Source of the DNA: Acidobacteriota bacterium
GTDB taxonomy: Bacteria; Acidobacteriota; Terriglobia; Versatilivoradales; Versatilivoraceae
Length of the DNA stretch: 64,000 nucleotides
Assembly: GCA_028875575.1 (NCBI GenBank)
Contig: JAPPDF010000080.1
Coordinates: 157,940-221,939 of the forward strand
Direction of reading: 5' to 3'
Numbering within the stretch: the stretch's first letter is position 1; the number at the start of each line of letters is the position of its first letter. The notes under the pieces are model-generated. The model did no database searches, was not told the DNA's origin, and worked only from the letters and a program-made list of their open reading frames with translations. Of this stretch, positions 1-9,238 are shown piece by piece. A program made the position numbers and the translations under genes.

Positions 1-545
1 GTGTGTTTTTGGCCACCCTTAAGAAACAGGGACTGCTTGTCGGACTCAAGCGCCTTTATTGCCGCGGGCAGCTTTGTCGCACCCATGCCGGCGCTGTAGA
101 GTTGGCTGTTGACGCTGTCGTCGCTCAGCAGTTTGTCGCTGTGGAGGTCATCGAGGGTGAAGGTGAAGACGTTCTGAAAGACGTCCCTGGAGTGGTGACC
201 CAGCAGACGTGGCAGTTCGCCCTCGGGGAGCGGCCCTCCCGATGCGGCGGTCAGTGCGACCGGCCCGCCGCTTGTCCCCTGGAATCGCTGGACGGTAACG
301 GTCTCGCCGTCGTCATCGACGAATGTGACTCTGCCACCGTGTCGGCCCCCGGCCAGCGGCTGGTAAGGATTGCTGCTGCTACGGCCATCGGGGAATCCAA
401 AAAACACCCTGCGGACAAACTCCAGCAGGGTGCTCTTTCCGGCCTCGTTGGGACCGAGAAAGACGGTGACGGGCCGTTGGAAGGGGCCCAATGCCCGATT
501 GGAGAAATGTCCGAAGCCTTCGATGTGCAGATTCAAAATCTTCAT
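1..545 (-). CDS. yhaN: YhaN-like AAA ATPase of DNA repair, partial (C-terminus beyond window)
   Basis: Reading the minus strand from an ATG at 543-545 gives about 181 residues with no stop before the window edge. The start MKILNLHIEGFGHFSN and the Walker A motif GPNEAGKST at residues 31-39 match the SMC/RecN-like ATPases that include Bacillus YhaN. Known for the family: large ATPases with long coiled coils, paired with a YhaO-type nuclease and thought to act on DNA ends as SbcC/Rad50 does. The ATG overlaps the stop of the upstream nuclease gene (ATGA), so the two are probably co-translated. Only the N-terminal ATPase lobe is visible; coiled coils and Walker B lie outside the window. Confidence 0.85.
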   Translation of the reverse strand, partial: MKILNLHIEGFGHFSNRALGPFQRPVTVFLGPNEAGKSTLLEFVRRVFFGFPDGRSSSNPYQPLAGGRHGGRVTFVDDDGETVTVQRFQGTSGGPVALTAASGGPLPEGELPRLLGHHSRDVFQNVFTFTLDDLHSDKLLSDDSVNSQLYSAGMGATKLPAAIKALESDKQSLFLKGGQKH

Positions 546-1810
546 CGGTCGTCGTTCTCGGCGAGCAGGTCCACGGCAATGGCCTCAGCCTCATCGACCA
601 GCGCGGCAAGTTCCTCGTCGTTTGGGGTAGACTCAGACAAATATCGTCGAAAGCGGTGATGTCGGTAGAGGTCGGAAAGCCCTGTTCCAAGCCTTGCCAG
701 GAGTTCCGCATCGATCTTCGACCGGTCCGCCGCCCGCAGCACCTCCGCCAGAAAATCGGAGCCCTTCAGCCTAACTTCCCGGTTGAAGGGTGAGGCGCTC
801 GCGTCCTCGATTCGTTCGCACCAGACAAACGGCGACCGTTCGGTCCCTTCCCGGTTGATTGCTTCGGCCAAGTCCCCAATCGTATTCGGCCTGCGGAGAG
901 TTTGTCTCAACTCACCGCGACCGGTGAGCGTTATGCGTACGACGACCGACCGACCATCAGTCCCGTCCTGCACACCCTGCATCCGTTCGTGCAGTGCGTC
1001 CAACAGTTCCTGTTCCGTCTCGAACGCTCCGATATCCAAATCAAGCCGCGCCCAGCGGACGGTGTCCATGGGCCGGAAGTCGAGACCAACGTTCCCCCCG
1101 TCGTCCACTTCCACCAGATACACACCCCGGGGGCCGGCCTCGTTCGGGTGCCGACCCTGCGGGTTACCTGGGTAGACTACCACCGGCTTATGCTCACTCA
1201 GAACTGAGCGCGTGTGCACGTGGCCGAGTGCCCAGTAATCAAATCCGGACGCTGCAAGGTCGTCTAGCGAGCAAGGGGCGTATGCCGCATGGTTGGGATC
1301 ATTGCTGACGTTGGCGTGTAACAGTCCAATCGAGAAAGGGCTTGGTTCGGTCTTGCCGAGGCGGCGGGCTAGGTTTTCAGTGACATCGCGCTTCGGGTAG
1401 CTGATGCTGTGTATGACTGCACGGTTTGGGTCGTCGAACACAGGCACGGCTTTCCATTCGGTGCCGAAGCGGAAACAGCCTGGCGGATAATCCAGCCGCG
1501 CCTCCCAGCCGTCCAATGGGTCGTGATTGCCGTGGCAGACGAAGGAACGAATGCCCTTGGCGTCCAACTTCTTCAGGCCCTCGACAAACTTGAGTTGAGC
1601 GCGCAGGCTGCGGTCGACCCCGTCGTACACGTCCCCTGCGACCAGCAGCGCGTCCACCTCTTCGGAAATGCAAAAGTTGATGATGTTGTCGTATGCGTCA
1701 AAGGTGGCACTGTATAACTTGTTGGCCACGTTTTCGGGCGCGGCGGCCTTCAGGCCTGTGAAGGGGCTGTCCAAGTGCAGGTCGGCGGCATGTACGAAGC
1801 GAATTCGCAT
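542..1810 (-). CDS. yhaO: YhaO/SbcD-like metallophosphoesterase (DNA repair exonuclease)
   Basis: A 422-residue calcineurin-type phosphoesterase. Metal-binding motifs appear in order: HAADLHLD (residues 7-14), AGD (58-60), HGNHD (93-97) and GHVH (about 195). The family cleaves DNA using two metal ions and works with a partner ATPase; here the partner gene follows with a 4-bp overlap. The start at 1810 is chosen because GGAGAAAG precedes it and the first residues MRIRFVHAADLH begin the domain directly; an upstream in-frame extension to 2029 lacks family similarity. The C-terminal 120 residues would be the capping/ATPase-binding region. Cytoplasmic. Gene name is by similarity to the Bacillus YhaO type. 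Confidence 0.9.
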   Translation of the reverse strand: MRIRFVHAADLHLDSPFTGLKAAAPENVANKLYSATFDAYDNIINFCISEEVDALLVAGDVYDGVDRSLRAQLKFVEGLKKLDAKGIRSFVCHGNHDPLDGWEARLDYPPGCFRFGTEWKAVPVFDDPNRAVIHSISYPKRDVTENLARRLGKTEPSPFSIGLLHANVSNDPNHAAYAPCSLDDLAASGFDYWALGHVHTRSVLSEHKPVVVYPGNPQGRHPNEAGPRGVYLVEVDDGGNVGLDFRPMDTVRWARLDLDIGAFETEQELLDALHERMQGVQDGTDGRSVVVRITLTGRGELRQTLRRPNTIGDLAEAINREGTERSPFVWCERIEDASASPFNREVRLKGSDFLAEVLRAADRSKIDAELLARLGTGLSDLYRHHRFRRYLSESTPNDEELAALVDEAEAIAVDLLAENDDR

Positions 1811-2111
1811 CGTCTTTCTCCATATCTGCATCCGGATGGGGCCGCCAGTATAGCAAAGGGTGCCTGACTGCGCCCGCCGGAGAAACGAAGCGGAGCGACA
1901 GTCCTCAAGCAGGGTTGCATCGCTCCACACCGGACGCTTAAGATAGCAGCCATGGGGCCGTAGCCCATGAATCCCGGTCTTGGTCAAAGGCGTGCTGAAG
2001 GCAATGCCTAGAGCAGGATGGCCATTCATGTCCCCATGCCAGTGATGGCCTGTTGAAATGGCATTTCAACATTGCCGGCCCGAGCACAAACCTATTCACC
2101 TTTTACCCGTC

Positions 2112-2867
2112 ATGGATGAATTGAAAGGAAGGGTGGCCATCGTCACCGGGGCGGCCTCCGGGATCGGCCGCAGCGTGGCCGAACTCTTCGCGCGGGAAGG
2201 GGCGGCCGGACTGACGCTGGCCGACATCCAAGCGGCCCCCCTGCATCGCCTGGCTTCGGATCTTCGCAAGCACCGCGACGCTGACCTGCTGGTTTCCGAG
2301 ATCGACGTTTCCGACCCGGACCAGGTGGACCGCATGGTTCAGGCGACCGCGGAACGGTTCGGCAGGATCGATATTCTGGTCAACAACGCGGGAATCTGCC
2401 CCATGGTTCCCTGGGACCGGACCACCCTGGAAAGCTGGAATCGAATGCTCTCGGTCAACCTGACCAGCGCTTTCCTTTGCAGCAGGGCGGTGCTGCCGCA
2501 CATGAAAAAACGGAAGTTCGGCCGGCTGGTCCACATCTCCTCGGTGGGAGCGTTCGTGGGCAGCGTCACCGGTCATGTCGGCTACGGGGTGAGCAAGGCG
2601 GGCGTCATCGCGCTCTCCAAGTACCTGGCCAAGCAGTTTGCCTGCGACGGCATCCTTTCCAACACCGTCGCGCCCGGAAGCATCGATACGCCTCTTGCCG
2701 AGGCCTTCGGCGAGGAGAACCTGCAAAGTTACGTGGAGGCGTCGCTGCTGAAGCGCCAGGGAACCCCCCGGGAAATCGCCGAGGCGGTCCTGTTCCTGGC
2801 CGGTCCCCGGTCGAGCTACGTGACGGGCTCGACCATGCACGTGAACGGAGGCTCTCTCTTGATCTGA
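2112..2867 (+). CDS. SDR-family NAD(P)-dependent oxidoreductase
   Basis: A 251-residue classical short-chain dehydrogenase. The cofactor motif TGAASGIG is at residues 12-19, NNAG follows in the middle, and the catalytic Ser and Tyr-x3-Lys (ISS, then YGVSK) are present. The C-terminus (SSYVTGSTMHVNGG) is typical of FabG-like members. The start at 2112 places the Rossmann motif at its usual distance; an in-frame codon at 2058 would add an unmatched leader. Substrate is unknown. The cupin gene begins 83 bp downstream on the same strand, which may indicate a shared pathway, though no chemistry can be read from that. Confidence 0.9.
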   Translation: MDELKGRVAIVTGAASGIGRSVAELFAREGAAGLTLADIQAAPLHRLASDLRKHRDADLLVSEIDVSDPDQVDRMVQATAERFGRIDILVNNAGICPMVPWDRTTLESWNRMLSVNLTSAFLCSRAVLPHMKKRKFGRLVHISSVGAFVGSVTGHVGYGVSKAGVIALSKYLAKQFACDGILSNTVAPGSIDTPLAEAFGEENLQSYVEASLLKRQGTPREIAEAVLFLAGPRSSYVTGSTMHVNGGSLLI

Positions 2868-2950
2868 CTTCCACCCGGAGGGCGGGTCAAGGGGCCATCG
2901 GTCCCGACCGCGGCCAGCTTCCCCCGCTTTCCCTGCGAAAGGCATCCCCA

Positions 2951-3355
2951 ATGGCACAAAACCCGGAATGGGTCCTGGATCCGAAGCACTTCCCCGTCTG
3001 GCAGGCTCCCGATGGATCCCGCAGGGTCAACCTGCTGGTGAGCCCCGAAACCTGCGGTGCCGGCGACATCTCGGCCGGACTCTTCTGGCTGCACCCCGGG
3101 CATGAAACCCAGGCCGACATCCACCCCGAGTCGGCCGAAATCTACTACGTGGTGAGCGGGCGCGGGAGACTGGTGATGGACGGTCAGGAATTCAGGGTGG
3201 AGAAGGGCATGACCGTCTACATTCCGGCGGGAGTCAAGCACCAGTCCTTCAACGACGGCCACGAAGACCTCTGCTACTTCTACGCCTTCGCTCCGCCTCC
3301 CCCGGGTCCCAGCAAGCAGGAGGACCAGGGCTGGAACCGGATGGCTTTCCGGTAG
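2951..3355 (+). CDS. Small cupin-domain protein
   Basis: A 134-residue single-domain cupin. The first cupin motif can be seen as HPGHETQADIHPESAEIYYV and the second as PAGVKHQSFND, giving His/Glu ligands suited to a divalent metal. Proteins of this size may be isomerases, dioxygenase-like enzymes or binding proteins; function cannot be assigned. The start at 2951 (MAQNPEW) is the first ATG that yields a cupin of normal length. It follows the SDR gene on the same strand and converges with the P450 gene. Confidence 0.85.
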   Translation: MAQNPEWVLDPKHFPVWQAPDGSRRVNLLVSPETCGAGDISAGLFWLHPGHETQADIHPESAEIYYVVSGRGRLVMDGQEFRVEKGMTVYIPAGVKHQSFNDGHEDLCYFYAFAPPPPGPSKQEDQGWNRMAFR

Positions 3356-3418
3356 AGGGATTCCGTGGAGTCGGCCCTGCTTTCCGATCTTGCGGGAGAA
3401 CCAGGGTGGGCTCCATAT

Positions 3419-4630
3419 TTACCCAAAGGTCACCGGGAGGCGCTCCAGGCCGCGAAAGACCGTATTTTTCCAGACCAGCTCCTCGGTTGCCAGCTCCAGG
3501 TTGGGCAAGCGCCGCAGCAGCGCATTGATGGCGATGGGAGCTTCCAGACGCGCCAGCGGAGCTCCCACGCAGAAGTGTGGACCCTGACCGAAAGAGACAT
3601 GTCTGTTGGGGTGCCGCTCGATATCGAATGAGTCCGGGTTCGGGAATACGGCCGGGTCCCGGTTGGCCGCACCCAGCATTTGCACCACCAGCTGACCCTT
3701 CTCGATGAGATGGCCGTCCAACTCCACCGACTCGGTGGCCAGGCGGCGGTTGCGCTGGAACGGTCCCTCGTAGCGCAGCATCTCTTCCACCGCCGTCCCG
3801 GCCTTGTCCGGATCGGCTTTCAGTTTCCCCATCTGTTCCGGATGTTGGATCAGGGCCAGCACCCCGCTGGAGATCAGGTAGGTGGTGGTCTCGTGCCCGC
3901 CGATCAGCAAGGTCACGCACGTCGAAATGAGCTCCTCTTCGGTCAGTCGTTCCCCTTCCTCTTCGGCCGCCACCAGGGCGCTGATGAGATCGTCCCGAGG
4001 CTCCAGTCGGCGACGCCTGAAGGTCGATCGAAAGTAGTCCTGCAGAGCCAGCAGAGCCTCCTGGGATAACAAAAGCACGTCGGGCAGGGGCTTGGGGGTA
4101 GCCATGAACTCGATAATTTTCCCCGACCAGCGCTTGAGCTTGCCGTGGTCGGCCGCGGGGACCCCCAGCAGCCTGGCAATGACCGTGACCGGCAAGGGGT
4201 AGGAGAAGTCCCAGATGATGTCCATCCTGCCCCGAGGCCGTACCTCGTCGATCAGCCCCTCGACGATCTCCTCCACGTAACCGGCCATGGCGGCGATGGT
4301 GCCCGGCAGGAAAGCCTTGTGCACCAGCTTGCGCATACGAGTGTGATCCGGTGGGTCGACATTGATGAGGCCCTGAGAATAGTGACGCACCAGCGGCTGG
4401 ACCTGTTCCCGAACCGCTTGAGGGATCTCCATGGTGGCGGTGAGTCTGCCGACGCTGGTGAACCGTTTGGGATTTTGCAGGGTGCTGACAATTTCCCGAT
4501 AGCGGGTGAGGATCCAGCAACCCCAGAGATCGCTCCAGTATATGGGAGCTTGGCGACGCAGCAGATGGTAGGTGGGATAGGGACTCTGCGCGAATTCGCG
4601 GGAAGTGAGGAGGTGGTCGAACTCTCCCAT
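3419..4630 (-). CDS. Cytochrome P450 monooxygenase
   Basis: A 403-residue soluble bacterial P450. The haem-ligand loop FGQGPHFCVGAPLARLE is near the C-terminus with the axial Cys, the oxygen-activating I-helix motif GGHETT is in the middle, and the K-helix ExxR appears as EEMLR. Family members insert one oxygen atom into small molecules using electrons from a ferredoxin; no ferredoxin or ferredoxin reductase gene is adjacent. The start at 4630 (MGEFDHLL) gives the normal length of about 400; an extension to 4720 looks non-coding. Substrate unknown; the neighbouring SDR/cupin genes are convergent rather than co-transcribed. Confidence 0.95.
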   Translation of the reverse strand: MGEFDHLLTSREFAQSPYPTYHLLRRQAPIYWSDLWGCWILTRYREIVSTLQNPKRFTSVGRLTATMEIPQAVREQVQPLVRHYSQGLINVDPPDHTRMRKLVHKAFLPGTIAAMAGYVEEIVEGLIDEVRPRGRMDIIWDFSYPLPVTVIARLLGVPAADHGKLKRWSGKIIEFMATPKPLPDVLLLSQEALLALQDYFRSTFRRRRLEPRDDLISALVAAEEEGERLTEEELISTCVTLLIGGHETTTYLISSGVLALIQHPEQMGKLKADPDKAGTAVEEMLRYEGPFQRNRRLATESVELDGHLIEKGQLVVQMLGAANRDPAVFPNPDSFDIERHPNRHVSFGQGPHFCVGAPLARLEAPIAINALLRRLPNLELATEELVWKNTVFRGLERLPVTFG

Positions 4631-4830
4631 GGGCGGCGCTCTCCAATCGGATGGGTCCGGAATTGGCCGGAGACCTGCAGCTCCGTCGGCAGGCCGTGCC
4701 TGAACGGGCCGGAGCGGCACATCTTCGAAATCTTATCACGGGAACTCCGGAGGCATCCGGGATGCGGGCACGTCGGCTTCGACCGGGCTTGGTGGCCAAC
4801 ACGCCGCCTTATGATTTGCCGGTATAATTT

Positions 4831-4983
4831 ACATGGATGAACAGGATATACAGGATTGTCTTTGGGAGTTGGGGGTCCTGCAATCCTGGCCATCCGCAAA
4901 CCCACACCGATTCATTCCTCCAGTGAACTTCTCCTGTAGCGGCTTCCCGTCCTGTTTATCCTGTACATCCTGGCCATCCATGT
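4831..4983. repeat. Palindromic ACAGGAT-type repeat element
   Basis: The left arm at 4831-4857 starts ACATGGATGAACAGGAT and continues with a second CAGGAT unit. The right arm at 4950-4983 is the inverted version, whose reverse complement starts ACATGGATGGCCAGGAT. The arms are about 27-33 bp and are separated by about 90 bp. The same unit recurs at 54983-55174 and 55608-55643 around the GxxExxY gene, so this is a dispersed family. Confidence 0.75.
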
Positions 4984-5075
4984 TCTTGATCATAGAGCTT
5001 TTTGCATAGTTCGCAGCGGGGCAGGTTATCTTGCCTGCAAACCTGAGATTCTGCCTTTTTCAATTTCAGGTTCAA

Positions 5076-5166
5076 CCTGGTGAAAAATGCCGCCCAACCA
5101 CAAAAAGCACAAAAGTCACAATTTGAGTTTTTGTGCCTTTTGTGGCCATTCCCGGCTAAACGCCCC
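5076..5166. repeat. Dispersed CACAAAAAGCACAA hairpin repeat, copy 1
   Basis: This stretch contains CCACAAAAAGCACAA and, about 30 bp later, TTGTGCCTTTTGTGG, which are inverted repeats with one mismatch. A second copy, including the flanking GGTGAAAAA and TGGCCATTCCCGG, is present at 58019-58113. Both copies sit in intergenic DNA. Confidence 0.75.
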
Positions 5167-5298
5167 GTCCTATCACCCGAATCTGGATCGGTCGATCAGC
5201 CAGGCGTATAATCGGACCCGAAGCCGACCGAATCTTTGACGAACCCGAAGTGAACCATAGGGGTGAACCGGCCCCTGGTTTGCCCTGAGAACCATTCC

Positions 5299-6360
5299 AT
5301 GGAACCGACACTGTTTCCCACCACCGTGATTGGCAGCCTGCCCCGCCCGGCCTGGGTGCTGGACCTCATCCTGGACCGCAAGGCCGGCCGCATTTCGGAA
5401 GAGGAGTCCGAGCCGTTGCTGGATCGGGCCATCGAATCCTCCATCGCCCTTCAGGAACAGGCCAGGCTGGAAGAGATCACCGACGGCGAGTGGCGCCGGG
5501 AGAGCTACGTCAAGGTATTTGCCGAACGGGTACGAGGCTTCAAGGCCGACCTTCACGACAGCGGAATGCCCTATCCGGCCGTGGTTGCTCCCATCGAGTA
5601 CCATCGCCCCCTGGTGCTGCACGAACTCCGCTTTCTGCGGGCCCGCACCCGGCGACGGGTCAAGATCACGCTTCCCGCGCCCTACATCATCGGACGGCGC
5701 ATGTGGCACGCCGACCACTCCCGCAAGGCCTACCCCACTCGGGAGGGCCTGATGGAAGCATGCGTTCCGATCCTCCGCCGGGAAATCGAAGCCCTCCGCG
5801 AGGCCGGCGCCGATACCGTTCAGTTGGACGAGCCCTGGCTGTCCACCATGGTGGATCCCGCCTTCCGCCGTCGGGAGGGGATCGACGATCCCTCCTACGA
5901 AATGGACCGGTGCGTGGACCTGGTCAACCAGGTATTGGACGGCTTTCGGGGCCTGGCCACGGGAATGCACCTCTGCCACGCCCATTTCGACCGCCAACAC
6001 GGCAGCGAGGGTCCCTACGAGCTCATCATGCCGGCGCTGCAAAGGGTTCGGGTGGGAACCATTTCCATGGAATATGCCACCCCGGTGGCTGGTGGGCTGG
6101 ATTCCCTGGCCCAGTTCCCGGAGAAAGTGCGGCTGGGGCTGGGCTGCATCGACCACTGCGAACCCAGAGTGGAGAGCGTGGAAGAGGTGGTGAAGCGGGT
6201 GGAGGAAGCCATGCGGCACCTGGACAAGAGCCGCATCACATTGCACCCCGACTGCGGATTCGCCCCTTCCGCCCAGAACCCGATGGATCTGGACGAGGCC
6301 TATCGGAAACTCAAGGCAATGTGTCGGGCGGCCCGCCTACTGCGGGAAAAGCATGGCTGA
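5299..6360 (+). CDS. MetE C-terminal-like cobalamin-independent methyltransferase
   Basis: A 353-residue protein resembling only the catalytic half of cobalamin-independent methionine synthase, whose full length is about 750 residues. FPTTVIGSLPRP near the N-terminus is the family signature. Candidate zinc ligands of the MetE type are all visible: HLC in GMHLCHAHF, the Glu of ISMEYATP and the Cys of HPDCGFAPS. Members of this short type transfer methyl groups from varied donors, and may act on methylated compounds other than methyltetrahydrofolate. The start at 5299 begins the domain directly; 5263 is an in-frame alternative. It is the first gene of a plus-strand run to 11894. Confidence 0.85.
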   Translation: MEPTLFPTTVIGSLPRPAWVLDLILDRKAGRISEEESEPLLDRAIESSIALQEQARLEEITDGEWRRESYVKVFAERVRGFKADLHDSGMPYPAVVAPIEYHRPLVLHELRFLRARTRRRVKITLPAPYIIGRRMWHADHSRKAYPTREGLMEACVPILRREIEALREAGADTVQLDEPWLSTMVDPAFRRREGIDDPSYEMDRCVDLVNQVLDGFRGLATGMHLCHAHFDRQHGSEGPYELIMPALQRVRVGTISMEYATPVAGGLDSLAQFPEKVRLGLGCIDHCEPRVESVEEVVKRVEEAMRHLDKSRITLHPDCGFAPSAQNPMDLDEAYRKLKAMCRAARLLREKHG

Positions 6361-6450
6361 CGCACCGCATTGCCGACAGCGAGCCGCAATTCCCGGCTGT
6401 GCTCCCGCCTGGCGAAACCCGATCTTTCCGCGGGAAAGGAGTCCCCTGCA

Positions 6451-7926
6451 ATGGTGAATCCGATGGGTGCATTGACAGGAAGAACCTCGGTCCGGCTGGG
6501 TCTGGCCGGAATCGCTCTGGTGATTCTCTATCTGGGTCGCGTGACCGGCGGCCCGGGAGAATCTTCCGGGGGAGCCCGCTGGCTGGCGGGGGACCACCAC
6601 ATTCACAGTCGCTTCAGCGTAGGCTGGAACCGGGACAACGATCCACCCACCCCGATCATCGGGGGCGACGCCATCTACCCCATTCCCATGAATGCGCTCA
6701 TGGGTAGGCGCTTCGGGCTGTCCTGGGCGGTTGCCACCGACCACGGCGGTCCCAACCACAGCAAGGTCAACCTGGAACGGGCCTATCCCGAGCTGGTGCT
6801 GTCGCGGGAGCTGGTTCCCGAGGTGGTCCAGTTCTGGGGCATGGAGTTCAACTCCCCGGGAGCCGACCACAGCAGCCTCATCATTCCCCATAGCCAGGAC
6901 GAGGCCCAGCGGCTGTACGAGCTGGAGTCGGGCTTTGACCGCGCCGAGGCCTATCCGATCGACGAAACGCGGGATACAGAACCCCGCATGATCGAGGCCA
7001 TTCAATTGATGAACGGTCTGGAGCACAAGCCGGTCCTGATCGCCAACCATCCCTCGCGCTCGGCCTCGGAGACCGGTGAATACGGAGCCTACGACCCGGC
7101 CGAGCTGCGGCGCTGGAACGATACGGCCCCCGAGGTGGCGGTGGGCATGGCGGGAGCCCCCGGCCACCAGGCAAGGACGCTCAACCCGGACGGAACCCTC
7201 GATCCGGAAAGTCCCCGCGGGTCCTATGGCAGGTATCCGACCCGGGGAGGGTTCGATCCCATGACCGCTCGGCTGGGCGGTCTCTGGGACTCGATGCTGG
7301 GAGAGGGGCGCCGCTGGTGGATCACCGCCAACTCCGATTCCCACGTGCACTACACCGAGGGCGGCAGTGATTTCTGGCCCGGCGAGTACTCCAAGACCTA
7401 CGTTCACGCGGAGAAGTCGCATCCCGGTATTCTGGAAGGACTGCGCCGCGGGCGAATCTTCGTGACCACCGGGGATCTCCTCTCGGAGCTCTATGTGACG
7501 GCGCGTTCAAAAGACCTGAGGGCGAAAATCGGGGGCACCCTTCAGGCCACCGCCGGAGCCTCCGTCGAGGTCACCATCCGGTTCAGAGATCCGGAGTCTC
7601 CCAACTGGCATGGCGACACCCCGGAGGTGGTCCGGGTGGACCTGATTGTCGGCAACCTGACCGGACCATTGTCCGACCCGGCCCAGGACCGCAACCCCAC
7701 TACCCGGGTGGTGCGGCGATTCACTCGGGACGACTGGTCCCGCCAGGGTGAGTACCGGACCATGAGCCATACTCTGGAGGGCATCAAGGACGACCACTAC
7801 CTCCGCATCCGGGGCACCAACACCGGAGAGCTGGAACCGGAGCCTGACCCTCGCGGAGAAGACCCCTGGAAGGACCTCTGGTTCTACTCCAATCCGATTT
7901 TCATTGAAGTGACCAATGGAGACTAG
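6451..7926 (+). CDS. CehA/McbA-family metallohydrolase, membrane-anchored or exported
   Basis: A 491-residue protein with a hydrophobic N-terminal segment (about residues 14-29) followed by a PHP-type domain starting DHHIHSRFS. Further His/Asp motifs such as ATDHGG, ANHPSR and TANSDSHVHY fit the metal site of the CehA/McbA group, whose founding members hydrolyse carbaryl. Natural substrates are mostly unknown. The start at 6451 is supported by GGGAAAGGAG ten bases upstream. The last 11 bp overlap the following oxidoreductase gene, suggesting one operon. Confidence 0.85.
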   Translation: MVNPMGALTGRTSVRLGLAGIALVILYLGRVTGGPGESSGGARWLAGDHHIHSRFSVGWNRDNDPPTPIIGGDAIYPIPMNALMGRRFGLSWAVATDHGGPNHSKVNLERAYPELVLSRELVPEVVQFWGMEFNSPGADHSSLIIPHSQDEAQRLYELESGFDRAEAYPIDETRDTEPRMIEAIQLMNGLEHKPVLIANHPSRSASETGEYGAYDPAELRRWNDTAPEVAVGMAGAPGHQARTLNPDGTLDPESPRGSYGRYPTRGGFDPMTARLGGLWDSMLGEGRRWWITANSDSHVHYTEGGSDFWPGEYSKTYVHAEKSHPGILEGLRRGRIFVTTGDLLSELYVTARSKDLRAKIGGTLQATAGASVEVTIRFRDPESPNWHGDTPEVVRVDLIVGNLTGPLSDPAQDRNPTTRVVRRFTRDDWSRQGEYRTMSHTLEGIKDDHYLRIRGTNTGELEPEPDPRGEDPWKDLWFYSNPIFIEVTNGD

Positions 7927-9175
7927 CCCCAACGACAGCCGGTGCCGGATCGCCGTGGTGGGCGGCGGCATCGTGGGCGTCTGCTGCGCCCTCTACCTGC
8001 AGCGGGACGGGCACAGCGTGGCGATCATGGATCCCGGCGGACCCGGCGAGGCCTGCAGCAGCGGGAACGCCGGACAGTTCGTGACCGGTTACTGTGTGCC
8101 CCTGGGCCTTCCGGGCATCGCCAGGGAGGTGCCGGCCATGGTCCTGGATCCCCTGGGGCCCCTGACCATTCGCTGGCCCTACCTGCCGAGCCTGCTCCCC
8201 TGGCTGCTGCGATTCGTGGCTGCCAGTTCCCCCGGGCGTGTCGATGAGATCGCCAGGGCTCTCTACCGGCTCAACAAGGATTCCCTCGTCGCCTTTTCCC
8301 CGCTTCTGGAGCAGGCCGGAGCCGAGCACTTGATCCGGCGCAAGGGCAGGCTGGACGTCTACCAGTCGGAGCGCGTCTTTGCCAAGGCGCAAGTCAAGTT
8401 CGACCTGCTGCGCCGCTGCGGCGTCCAGGTGGAGATGCTGGACCAACAGGGGATCCGGGAACTGGAACCGGAGCTGGCGGACCGATGCCGGCAGGGAGCC
8501 TTCTATCCCGAGTCGGGTCATACCACCAGCCCGCTGGGATTGACCCGATTGCTGGCCGAGGATTTCGTGCGCCGCGGCGGAGACGTATTGCGGGAGAGGG
8601 TCACCGACTTCCGCATGGGTGCGGACGGCGCCTGGTCGGTGGTTACCGATGTCTCCCGCCACCCGGCCGATCAAGTGGTGCTGGCGGCAGGGGCCTATTC
8701 ACGCCCCCTGGCAGCCAGGCTGGGCAGCCGGCTGCCGCTGGAGGCCGAACGCGGATACCACCTCATGCTGCCGCAGGCCGGGATCAGGCTGCAGCGAACC
8801 GTGGTCCACGGGGACCGATACTTCGGCCTGACGCCGATGGAAGGAGGGATGCGCCTGGCCGGCACGGTCGAGCTGGCCAGCGTCCACGCCAAACCGAACT
8901 ACGCCAGGGCCCACGCCCTGCTCCAGGCCGCCCGGCAGGCTCTGCCCTCCCTGAACGGCCAGGGGGCGGTTCCCTGGATGGGCTGCCGGCCGTCCATGCC
9001 CGATTCCCTGCCGGTGCTGGGCCGATCACCGCTTCACCGCTCGGTCTATTTCGCCTTCGGCCACGGGCATCTCGGACTGACCGGCGCCGCCACCTCAGGC
9101 AAGATCATTGCCGACCTGGTGGCCGAGCGGGCGCAGGACAGCCAGTTCCAAGCCTATCGCGCCGACCGGTTTTAG
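7916..9175 (+). CDS. FAD-dependent D-amino-acid dehydrogenase-like oxidoreductase (DadA type)
   Basis: A 419-residue DAO/DadA-family flavoprotein. The FAD-binding motif VVGGGIVGVCCALYL lies at about residues 12-26, and ATSGKIIADLV near the C-terminus is typical of DadA-like enzymes. The family oxidises D-amino acids or N-substituted amino acids to keto acids at the membrane. The ATG at 7916 lies within the end of the CehA gene. The substrate cannot be deduced; N-methylated or D-amino acids are possible. Confidence 0.88.
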   Translation: METSPNDSRCRIAVVGGGIVGVCCALYLQRDGHSVAIMDPGGPGEACSSGNAGQFVTGYCVPLGLPGIAREVPAMVLDPLGPLTIRWPYLPSLLPWLLRFVAASSPGRVDEIARALYRLNKDSLVAFSPLLEQAGAEHLIRRKGRLDVYQSERVFAKAQVKFDLLRRCGVQVEMLDQQGIRELEPELADRCRQGAFYPESGHTTSPLGLTRLLAEDFVRRGGDVLRERVTDFRMGADGAWSVVTDVSRHPADQVVLAAGAYSRPLAARLGSRLPLEAERGYHLMLPQAGIRLQRTVVHGDRYFGLTPMEGGMRLAGTVELASVHAKPNYARAHALLQAARQALPSLNGQGAVPWMGCRPSMPDSLPVLGRSPLHRSVYFAFGHGHLGLTGAATSGKIIADLVAERAQDSQFQAYRADRF

Positions 9176-9238
9176 CCGGCATATCTCACCGGGGCGCTGG
9201 GCTCTCAGGTGGAAACGGGCGGCAGACTGGGAGAAACC

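Larger units (their letters stand above)
4631..5298. other. Intergenic region with repeats, no gene seen
   Basis: The region between the P450 start and the MetE-like gene should hold both promoters. I see no supported coding sequence. It is dominated by two repeat elements: a palindromic ACAGGAT-type element (4831-4983) and a CACAAAAAGCACAA-type hairpin (5076-5166), both described separately. Confidence 0.6.

Noticed and set aside
3249-4802. A 517-residue minus-strand frame overlapping the P450 gene.
   Set aside because: The P450 frame has all family motifs; the other frame is low-complexity Arg/Gly/Pro-rich sequence.
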